Positions 47,801 to 59,800 of a DNA stretch of 64,000 nt are shown here, piece after piece. Position 1 is the first letter of the stretch. The number at the start of each line of letters is the position of its first letter. A model generated the notes under the pieces. The model saw only the letters and a program-made list of their open reading frames with translations. It had not been told where the DNA came from and did not search any database. Position numbers and translations under genes: made by a program. Origin of the DNA: Cloeon dipterum (taxonomy: Eukaryota; Arthropoda; Insecta; Ephemeroptera; Baetidae). The stretch is from the NCBI RefSeq assembly GCF_949628265.1, contig NC_088788.1:16306001-16370000 (forward strand), written 5' to 3'.

Positions 47801-50800
47801 GCACACGCGCTTCTTGATAATTTCCAAACGAGCTGCCGGCTGGAAATAGAACGCAGCTTGGATTTGTTTTGAGTGATATGACAGATTGCTTTATTTGCCG
47901 CGCCATTGGCTTACGTGAAAGGCCACAAGTTCACCGCACGTCATTCTTTCTTCCCCATCTAGCGGCGGACTTTTTCATGTTTTGATAAGGGTGCCAACTT
48001 TGGCCCTCTCGAGCCTCACGTTTATTACTTTTTATTGTGTGCAGCTACTACGCACTTTGCAATTGAAAATTCTCTGATGATGTTCATGGGCCGGGATTTA
48101 AACATAGTTTATAAATGCCCGAAACAGGTTGTTATCCGGTTGAAACTACTATTTACTGTTATCCAGCGTGAGTGGTGATAGCAAGCAGTCTTGATCAAAA
48201 TTAGATTGGAATCTCGACTAGTTTGTAAATATTATATATTAAGCCTTGAGTAGCTCTTAACTTTCTCGGTGAGTTCATCCGATTAGCGTGTTCTCTTCGG
48301 AATCCGCTTATCTCTGTGGAGCACATGTATTTTTTAAGGTCTCGTGTCGTCTTTTTTTGGCTTCCAATTTGAATTATTTGTAGCAAATAAATAGCAAACA
48401 GCATTATTTATTATTTATGAATTCGCCGGGAAGAGCTGCCTTTATCTTGCCCAGGGAGTTACGCAAATCGAACCGATTATTGACTTGATGCAAATGCCAT
48501 TATCCAAGAATTGCCTTGAGAGAACCAACAATAATGCCATAAGTGAGAAGCCATCGGTCGACACCAAATATTTTATATCCACGAGAAAAACGTCCGATTT
48601 TCATTTAAATTTCGCCATTTTTATCTATAAAATAACGCAGATTATATGTGAAAATTATCCACCAAGAGGGTATAGCTACAAGAATTTTAAAATTAATGCG
48701 TGGTACCCTGGAATATTGAAAAGAAGGCGTGGTACGTTACGCAAAGCGCGGGAGAATCGTTTAATTTTGCGTCTTTTCTGAGATATTCAACCAGAATTCT
48801 GTTAAATCATTGATTTTCTGTTTCTTCAGGAAGAATCAAAAGTTATCGATTTTAAAATGCTTCAAAATGTTGTTATTTGTGCTCATTTGATGGTCCAAAC
48901 ATCATACAATTACAGGAAAATAATCGATAACCGGTTTATATATATGTACCATGAGAAGCCCAAAATTGATCTTTTTATGTTAAGTTCTTCCTGAAAATGC
49001 CACCTGTCTGGAAAAAACAGATGTCTGAAGTTTTTTTTAACTTACTGTGGAAAAACCCAGGGTGCAAACCCCTCTCAAAACACACTCACGCCGCGGGGTA
49101 ATAACGAAGAGAGTGTGCGTTCGGAAATAGAAGTCCTTGTGGTGGCGTAGATGCCCCGCACCGCCCGCCAATCACTGCCAAATTCGTTGTATTGCTTTCT
49201 TTCCCCTTGCTTTTAGCTCGGCCATAATTGACATTCGGTGCTCTGAGTAAACACAAAGATGAGTCTTTCAGACAATTAAAGCACAACCGAGTGGCACTTC
49301 GCCAAACAAGGAAGTCACAGGAGGTCAAATGGGACTGTTTCAAACAAGCTGGGCGGACAATGGACTAAAAGACAGTCCATTTTATATTAAGGGAATAATT
49401 AAAAGGCTTTAGAATAATTAAAAACAGGAACTCCACTTAGTAAATTAATCTGGAAATATCTAAATTTGGCAGACATCAAAGATGGTAAAAAAAGGATTAA
49501 ACCCTTGAAGCACTCGATTTTTTTCCTATCATTTTTTTACAAAAAAAATTAAATAGTAATCTTGCAAACAAGCAGTCTGAATTCGAGAAATCTACATCAA
49601 CCCCAATCTCGTTTTTCCCCTCCCAGTTTGAATCCAAAAAGCAATGCTTGTGTTCGCGTTCATGATTGTATCTGAAAGAAGGTTCAAATGTTCCAGCTAA
49701 AAAAGCAGCAGCAGCTGCAGCAGCAGATTCTGCACGAGCAGTTCCAGGCGCAGAAACAACAGCTCGCCGAACAGCACGAGCAGCAACTGCGGCAACACCT
49801 CAAGGTGTGTACCAATTACGCATGCATTCGAGTAATCATTGCCATCGTTTCCAATTTACAGACGCTAAACCTCCATCGCAATACAGCGGTCAGAACACTC
49901 ACTAACAACTCTCATTTGATTTTTTTTTTATTATTATTTTAATTTACTCTCAACAAAAAATAAAACCTTTTCCACTTCAACCGACGCTTTTTCAGAAGCT
50001 GTGGGAACAAAAGAAGATAGAGGAGGAGCGCGAGCGGCGCGAGCAGGAAAAGCTGGAGATGCTGCGGAAAAAGGACAAGCACGAGCAGAGCGCCGTCGCC
50101 TCGTCTGAAGTCAAACAAAAGCTACAGGTGGGTCCGTTGTGCAACTCGCAGGCGCGTGTTTTCCGCATCGTCTTTGTTTAATGAGAATTCCCGCCGTGCG
50201 AATGCGGCACTAATTTGAACGCTCTATTTGCATTTGCACTGCAAGGTTTCCTCTCTCGACCACTTACAAGTGTACTCGCTACATTTACTGTGTTAGAACT
50301 GTGCATAGCTCTAAATTCTAAAATGAACTTTAACGAACCTCAGACTTGTTTAAAAAAATAAGTGGATGAAATAGCGAAAATGCTACCAATTTTAATGCAA
50401 AACAATCAACATCAAAGAGGGCGTGGCAAGTTACTATAAGAGCCAGAAAATCGTAAATTTTGACTAATCGATTCTTGATTAAATTGGTTTGGCAGAAATA
50501 ATCTTAAACGTAGGATTTTAAAATGCTAAACATTAAAAAAAAATAATCAAGAGTCACCTTTGCAGGTCCCAACTCATTTAAATGAAATTCCAATCAGCTC
50601 TAAGTTGGCTAAGTTTGGTTTATTCAATCGTTCTTACAAGGGTGACATGCAAGTTGCCTAAATTAAAATCTAACGACTAATGAATTTTATTATATGAATT
50701 AGAACTAAATGACTTTCTGGTAAATAAGTCTATTCTGTAGAAAAAACTTTTACCAGAAACAATTAAATATTCCGCGCAAAGCTAATAATAATAATAAAAA

Positions 50801-53800
50801 ATAATCTGCTCATGTTATTTTAATTACTTAGATTCTGTCCATTCAATCTTGGAAACTTTTCTATAGAGATTTATTTGCCTACTTAACATTTTAGAATTTT
50901 TATTCCATTCCGGTTGAACTGGAATTTAAACTTCCATTAAAAATTATGCCTTTGTACCGCTTTTAACGCTTCTTTCTCCTTTGATTTTATTCCGGCAGGG
51001 TTTCCTGCTAAACAAACAGGCGGCAAAAGCCGCAAACGCGGCCGCTGCGGCCAACGGGGTGCGGGGCGGCAGCCCCAACTCGAACTCGCAGCAGGCCAGC
51101 CAGGCGAGCTCCGTGGCCTCGAGCACCGGCTTCAGAAACTGGTGAGTGATTTTAATTGTATTCCCGCGCGTCGGCTATTTATCTAGCTTTAAATGACATG
51201 CCATTAGGGATTTGGGACGGTCGTGTGCTTTTGTCGAACGCGCCCGATTTCGCTCTCTCGCGGCGCAGCAACTGTGCCAACCGGACGTTTGTGAGGAAAG
51301 ATCACAAGTGTAATCTCGGCCTATTATTAGCTCTTTGGCTAAATTAAAACGCGCGCGGCCGTTTGTGTTTGTATGTGCGCGCAAAGAAAATTACCCACTC
51401 GACCTGCACGCACGCCGCCGCAGCGCCGAATTTTTTCATTAATCACGCTGCCAACACACGAGTCCGCGTTTTTACCGCTTCTCGCTCTACGTTGCTGAGA
51501 AATATTGCTTTTGGCAGGGGGGAGCGGGGTTTGCCCGTACCGTTGCAATATCCCAGCGAATTTCGCGACAAAATTATTTTTGGATCGCCGCAACTACAGG
51601 TTTTTAATTTGATTCTCTGACTGGAGGGAGTCGTGATTCATGGGCCGAAAATCGCCTGCTGACCAAACGTGTCAGAATTAAATTAACTTTTGATTCGTCA
51701 TGTGTGTGGCAATGTTCTTGCCAAAAAATCGTTTGAAGAGGGTGCATATCTTTTGAGCGAAAAACGACTTTTCCCTTTTGTACAGTTTAATTGTTTATAA
51801 GACACGTTTTAAATGAAATAGGAAAGTTTGCACCTTGGTAAATTTTAACCCTTTTCTAATATAAATTTAGCTTTTTTTACCCTGAAAACGCATTGAAATT
51901 AGAAAAATAGTAGCTATATTTTACTGGATTTTTTAACTCATAAATCTTTTACTCCGCACCTTTTTTACTGACTTAAACGAGACATTTTGTTCAAATTGTG
52001 AATTTTCACCGTTGAGCTTTCACCTGCAATTGTCGGTGATTATTCATGGATTTTAGCAAATATTAAATCTAATGTCCGGAAAAAACGGCATTTCTTACTG
52101 TATTGCAAAATAGTCTGTTCAGATGATATAAGAGGTTAAAAATCAGCTTAACAAATATTTGCAACAAAAATAAAATTAAGTTTATTAGTCTAACCAAGCT
52201 AGATCGTTCGTCTCTAATTATTAAAATAAATTTAAAAAATTAGCGATCGAACTAAAGAAAATTGTAGTTTGAAGCCTAATTTTTTTAATGATCCGTATTT
52301 AAAGCTATAAATCTACCAAAAATACTTATCAATCATCATAACACTGATTTTTAGTATATTTAGAACCACTCGGTTTAAAAGAGCAAAATAATTATCAAAG
52401 AATCTAAAACATCATTTTCTGTGATTTTAATATAAAGATCCACAATTTACACAATGCTACTCGATTTCTAAAACGACTCGTGATAATTCTGTAACAACCT
52501 TGAATCTCGCGCCTGATCAAAGAAAAGATTTCCATTGACACCCTCGTGTGTCAACTGTGTGAGCAAGGCTTTGACGCGTTGAGCGAAATCAGCACCCGCC
52601 GACTTAATAAGCGTGGCGCGCGGAAACGAGCAGCTCGTTGACGCGTTTAATCCGTCCGCAAGTGGTTAATTTCGCAGAAAAAGCGCTGACAATGGCGGTG
52701 CGCGCGGTGGCTATTTCGGCGCGGCTAGCCGAGCCGAGCGCTTAAATCAACATGTGGACGTCAAAGTCGTTCGCAACCCCACGCAGTGCGATGATATTTG
52801 CCAAACTTCGTTGGCTATTTCTGGCCGAGCGAATTCGCACGCTCCCTCCCCCGCCCGCCCGTCAAGACGCCCTCCTCCACCGCCGCCGCCGCGACCACCG
52901 ATCCGCGCGGGGCCATCATCTTATTCAGTCGGTTTTGTTTGCGGCGCTAAATGCGACGATGATGACACTGAGCGTCTGTTTGTGTGTCTTGTCCCGTCGT
53001 TTGTGCGCGTCGAATCTGCTGCTCAATTCAAGTGGGGAATGGTTGTGCTCTATCAGAAATAATTCGAAGATGGTTTGAAATCTCTGCCCTTTTATAATAA
53101 ATTGGGTTAAAAATGACACTTAATTTTTCTTCTCATCTAAGTTAGTTTTAGACACCAAATTAGCACAAATTTAAAGACTTATAAATCGTCTACAGCCATA
53201 AAAAACAACTAAGTTTTGCTCTTAAACTCGCCTCGCTAAAATTAAAGTTAAAAACGTTTAATTTTCTGGCATGTATTTTTATGGTTTTCTGATATATATA
53301 TTTTGTTTTGTAAAATTTGCATTTTCTAAGGAATCTCAATTTTTAAGCATATTTACGACCATCTCTAATTAATTTTTCTCCCTTGTTTCCAACATATTGG
53401 TCATCTACCAGAAAAAGGGTGATTTTGTTAAGTTTTCACTTAATTTAAGAGACATTTTAAACGAAAATTAAAACGTGTCATTGAGCTACTTAGTCAGTTT
53501 TATGGTCAAGCAGGGTTGGAGCAAAATAATAATTGGACTTCAAGATGCCCTAATTATTCTAAATACATATAATTTAATTCTATCAAAATTCATTGGGAAA
53601 ACGCCTGAACTGGACACAACCACCTTTTTTAAGCAATTAAAACGTGATTTTTTTTGGACAGAAACTCCGTTTATACTATAATTCCCAACCCCTGTAATAA
53701 ACAAACAGGCGAGTCAGTCTCATTTAATTGGGGGCTATAAATACAAAGCCATTTCAATTAGCGCTCCACATTTCCCGCCTCTTCGCGCCGCTGACGTTTG

Positions 53801-56800
53801 ATCGCTTGCATTCTATTTTTGCACGACGTGCGCGACAAAAAGCATGATGAAATTATTCGGTGCTTGGCCAATTAGAGCTCTCTCGCGATGACAAAAGTCA
53901 GCCAAGATCTTGTCTGCGTGTATGTTCTCTCAACCCTGTGCACAGCAAAAAATGGTCTGCCCTCACATCAGAGTCAAAAGTGCGTCGTGCAAACAACTTT
54001 GCGCACTGACGCAAATCGCTCGCTCTTTTTAACGCCGAGAAGATATCATTTTTTCTCAGTGTCCTAAAAATTTGCTGACCTACTTGCAATCTCATATTTT
54101 TATGATAATTGTTCAGGTTTTTTTCGTCGGCTGATTGCTATCGAGCTGTCACCTATAGGTCTGAACGCGTGCAAAAAGGCTTTCCCGTGTTCATTTTGCT
54201 GTCAGGTAGCCTTAGATTAGTGCAAGATAAGCACAGCCGTGAGAGATTCAACACAAAGATTGTGATTATGTCACGTAGGTTTTTGTCCTCATTTGTTGTG
54301 AGTCAAATTATTATAGTATTTTGACTACAATTAGTATTAAAAATATTCGAGTGTTTTTTCTGATGCATTAAATTTTTTGCGGTATTTTAGTTTGGACCTT
54401 CAAATATCGAATTTTGTAGAATTTTAAGCCTGTAAAAGCTATTTGATGGAGTTACAAATCTTGAAAATTTTAATGCATTGAAAAGATTTTTTCTAACTTG
54501 TATTTAAAAAATTTAATTACGTAAGGAGTACGAATTTCGCTTTATAATTCAATGACTGTAAGTTCTGTACATCTAAAAAATTTGCTAAATCGGAAAGCAG
54601 ATAAAAATCGTAGTTTTTGAATAATCTGTAAAACTGTGTTCTCCTCCCAGATTTCCCGGGAAAGCTGTTTTAAAAATTGACATATTACTAACAGCAAGTT
54701 TTCACCCCGCGAAAATTCTAAAATTGCTTTATTAAAGCTTGTTGTTTAATTCTTCCTCTCGATTTTCGGAAACTATCTTGAAAAATGTTCGGGAAAATCT
54801 CCAAATTTTGCAAAATTATTAAAGTTGCACATCACTTGATTCGTCTCACTGAGCAAATTCAAAAATTGTTTATTAAGTTATAAAATTCGGCTTCTTTTCA
54901 TTATGGCAGTTTGATATTCGTCAAATTTTGACTTTTAAATAACGAGAACCTTTTTACAAAAAGGCACCATATTTCCGCTTAGTCATATAATTTCTAAAAA
55001 AATCCCTCTTTTGCTTCAGGACGAGTATGCAGCCTCCAGCGCCGCAAGCCGAGAACCCGGCGCCGCAGCCTTCAGGCCCTTCGCCGTACCCGAGACCGCA
55101 GGCGCTGCTCGGAAAGTACGACGATGACGTTCCCCTCAGAAGGACAGGTAGGATCTTCTTAAATAGAGTTTTTAATTAAACGCGTAACCGCTTGTATTTT
55201 GGTTAGTTACATTTGAACAATATTAATTTGCATCCGTTGTGCTTGTTTGTCGTCGAGAGCGAAACTAACATGTAACCCGTTCTGTGTGCTGCAACAGCGT
55301 CGGAGCCCAATCTCAAAGTGCGCCTCAAACAAAGAGTCATTGATAGGAGAAACTCGCCGCTTATCAGGCGCAAAGATCGTCTCCTCAAGAGGAAATCGCA
55401 ACTCGCAAGTATGAATGGAGCCATTTTAACTTGCATGCCAATAATTCGTTTTTAATTATTTGCATTTTATATTTAAAAATTTAATTTTCTGCGTATTGAG
55501 AAACGGTCGTAATAAAATTGTGATGAGACATTTCGCCCCTTTCAGTGGACGCCTGCAACAGTCCTGAATCTGGTCCGAACTCTCCTCCGACGTCCGCGGC
55601 TGCAGTCATTGCGGTGCAGTCGGCACGGGGCAACACCCCCATCCAAGAGGTTAGTGTTCATTCCACAAACCGTTAAATAAAAAACTGCAAGAATTGTCTG
55701 TTTGATTGCAGATGACAAAAAATTTCTGCATTTTTTACATAATTCGATCGTGACAAAAATTTGAGTCGCAGATCAAGTTTTTATTTTAATTTAATTTTGT
55801 ACAGTAATTTTTCCTACATATTTTGGACGTTCCAAAAAAAGCTATTGTTTGTTGGGAAAATATTTTGTAATATTCCTAAATTTTCGATGGTTTCCTTTTT
55901 AAACTGGTTTTTTCCTTCCTGAAAATTCACTGAACAGTCTTCTTGTCAATTGTCCGCCCCTTTGGTAAACCCCGTTAAAATTAGCTTTCCTGTGTTTACT
56001 TTACACTCACGAATCATCTTTTGTGTGCCGAAATCTATTTACATTGGCGGCAAACAAAGCGTGCCATTTGTCATGTGTGTGTACAGTATGTGTGTTTTAC
56101 ATTTTGAAACGCGGAATTGCAGGAGGCGGGCTCGCCATACGCGCCGCTGGCGAACAGTCAGGGCAGCATGAATGATCTCTCGCAGCTGTACAGCAGTCCT
56201 TCCATGCCCAACATCTCGCTGGGCAGGCCACACGTGGCCTCTGGCTCCTCGCCGGTCGGCGGCCAACAGGAGCAGGGCATCAAAATCTCGCCGCAGACCG
56301 AGGCCGAGGTGCGCGCAGCTTACGCGGCTAGGTACGGACTGCCGCTCACGGGACAGATGCTGCAGAACTCCTTGCCCTTCTACCCCACGCTGCCAGGTGA
56401 AAATTTTATTTTGCAAAAAAAGGGGTTACTGATTTCATCAAATTTGGCAGTAATTGACGGAGACTACAGCAATCCGTCCTCGCCGAGCTACATCCAGAAG
56501 CAGATGCAGGCCCTGGAGCAGGCGCAGCACCAAAATCTCATTACTGCCATGTACCACTCCGGACCAATCACAGACACTCAGGTGAGAGAGATAAATTTAT
56601 GCTATAGAAAGAAAGCACTGTTTTAGATGGTATTTTAGTGCATATTTTGTAGCATTAGTTCACTCTTATTCAAGGCTCACAATAATATATTTTCATTTGT
56701 AAACTCTCTGCTTTTTTCATAATTTTTCAAGAGATAACTTGAAGAAAAACTTTAATTTTTCACCTAAAAGTACTTGGAAAAAATTTGAACAATTAAAATA

Positions 56801-59800
56801 CAACGCAGTTGTAATTTTTTTCTTTTCTTTTAATATTGAAAAGGTACCTAAAAATGTATCATGACATGTATAAACATCAGAGTGGTGTTATTTTTTGTTT
56901 TCGAGGAACTCCGCATTTAAATCTAAAAAAAACATGAATTTTTCGACTTTTTTGTGGTTTCCAATTATCTACAATTTCAAATCTCGGGTTCTCACCATCA
57001 GAATTACAAAAACTGCACACCATGTGAGAATCTTCACGACCTCCCCTGACCAGCTGAAGGGTTCAGAGGGTGCTTACCTTCCACCCCTTTCATCCCCTTG
57101 CCACAATTTCAATAGCAAAAATGTATTACTTTGCATGCTTTGTCAAGTTCTAAAAAAATGCATTTAAAACAGATTTTAAATACCCTTTTGTTTGAATAAG
57201 ACTGACCAAATTATTTTTAATAAAATTTGGCAGAAATATTCCTTGATTTTTTACTTTTATGTTAGTCCTCTTTTTTGTGGGTGTTTTTTTTTTTGCAATC
57301 GGATCTCGGTTTTGTGAGATGTATCCTTATCATGAGATCACCCATCTCAAAAGAGACAAACCTCTGATAAAAAAATTAATATTAAACTTTGGTTTTAGGT
57401 GGCTCACGCGCACCTGAACAAGGGCGTGCGGCCGCTGGGCAGAACAAAGTCAGCGCCGTTGCCCCTGGGGCACCCAATGCTGCAGGGCAGCCACCCGGGC
57501 AACCTGACGATGCCGTCAGCCAACTACCAGGAGTACCTGCAGGAGAAACAAATGTACGACCAGCAGCAACAGCACAACTTGCTCAAGCAGCACATCCGCA
57601 AGACGGTGCTCACTAGGGCCAGCGGTAGAAACGCGTCGGCCCAGCTCGACGAGGCCGTCGAAGTCGACGACTCGGCAGAGGTACCGATTTGTTTTTTGTG
57701 CCGGGGTCTTTTTTCAGGTTTAATGCATGTACACAGTGCTTAAATTTGCAATTCAAAATTTTAGGAAACCTTTTTAGACATTTCGTCTGATAGCTCTTCA
57801 TCTCCTCCACTGGTACGCTCTTTTTACTCTCGATTTTTCTCCATTTATTTTTTGATTAAGTCTTGATTTCAACTGTGGCTCATTCTGCTTGCAGGTGATA
57901 GATCTGACGGACAGGAAAAGCGAGGAGGATTTGGCTGCTAAGCAGCATAGGGAGCGGGAACTCTTTATTCAACAACAGCAACAGAGAGATCTGCTTATGA
58001 GACAAAATTTCACCCTACAAATTAGCGAAGGTAAATTAATATCCACTTTGGGAAAATATTGTTTTACTTGTATTCATTTCTTAATAATAATTCAACAAGA
58101 AAATATAACATTTGTTACGACTAGGAAAAAATTAAGGAGGGAAATTACAAGTTTTTCTCGGAATGCAAATATGACCCACCAATAGATTTGTCTGGTCATT
58201 TATTGTCTTAAACAAAATTTAATCTAAATTGGGCAAAAACAATTTTTAAAACAATTTTGAAAATTTTGTTTAAGCTGTATTTGCTAAATTTAATTATTTA
58301 ACCCCTCTGTACTAACTTAGGTTTAATTTAGGGTATAAATGCAGCCTTAAGTAATTTTTTAGGGTCATGATCGAATTTTGTTTTACAATATTTTAATTTT
58401 TTTTGTCTTATAAAAATGCATTATGATGTTTGATTCATCCAGATAAAAACTATCAAATGTACTGAAAAAACTTGACTTTTTAGGCTCGGCATTCACGCCT
58501 CGCGCAGGGCACATGGTGCGGCCATTGTCGCGGGCCCTGTCGAGTCCACTGGTGGCGCTGGTGCCGCAGCAGCAAGCCGAGGTGATGGCAAGCAGCATGC
58601 AGGCTGGCAAGCCTGGCACGGCCACCGCGCTCGCCTACGACGGCCTCATGCTGAAGCACCAGTGCATCTGCGGTGACAATTCAAGCCACCCGGAGCACAG
58701 CGGCCGCCTCCAGAGCATATGGGCTAGACTCGCCGAGACAGGCCTGCTGTCACGCTGCCTCCGGTACAGAGCCAGGAAGGCTACTCTGGAAGAAATCCAG
58801 TCGTGCCACAGCGAGGCCCACGCCCTTCTCTTTGGAACGAGCCCACAAAATAGACAGGTCAGCTTTTGTCTTAATCCGAAAGACGCTTGTATTATTATTA
58901 TTTTTTTTAATAAATTAACAAGTGAAATCTTCTACTCAATTTAGATTCTCTGTGTAGGCTTTACTTAATCCCTGATCAAAATTGAAAGGAAACTCTTAGG
59001 ATGCCACGTTCTAATTTAATTCATTAATTTGAAACTCTTTTTCTTTAAAATATATTAGATAACATGAAGTGATTTTTTTAATGTTAAATCCCTAATTTTG
59101 TGATTGAACTGGGGAAATTCTTTGAAATCGAAATTAATGCAAGTATTTCGTTAAATTAGTATGAATTTTAAAATAGTTCTAGTTCTAGAGTATTTGAAAT
59201 AAATTATTATTATTTTTTTAAATTTTGGGATAAGTCCGCTTATTTTTTACTTTATATGGCTTTATTGTTTCTAAGTTTCAGAGCTGTTTAAGAGCTTCTT
59301 AAGCTCCATTTTAATGCAGAACAAATTTTAATTCGAAAAATTAATAAATAAAAAAAATTGATTTTTGGATATATACATATAATAAACCTGGAAAAAATAA
59401 ATATTATGTTATGTTATGTGAAAATTTTATGAAAATATGAAACTAGTAGAATCTATTGTTCCTTAAATAAATTCATCCAAATGTTCTGAGCTGATCATTG
59501 GATAAATTCAATCAGGAAAAATCAATTTTAAACAAGAATGAAAAATACAAGAAAACTCTATGGTCAATTTCAGAGCCAGGTTTTTTATAATAGTTAATTT
59601 GGATTCAATTCGTGGCTATTTGCGTAAACACAAAGATAGATTTTTGTTCCGTATTTAACGCAGCTCTGAAAGCCGCAAATTTGTCTTGCGCAGAAGCTGG
59701 ACGTGAGCAAACTGAGTCCGCTGCCAATCAAGAGCTTTGTACGTCTGCCCTGCGGCGGCATCGGCGTCGACTCGGACACAACTTGGAACGAGCTTCACAC

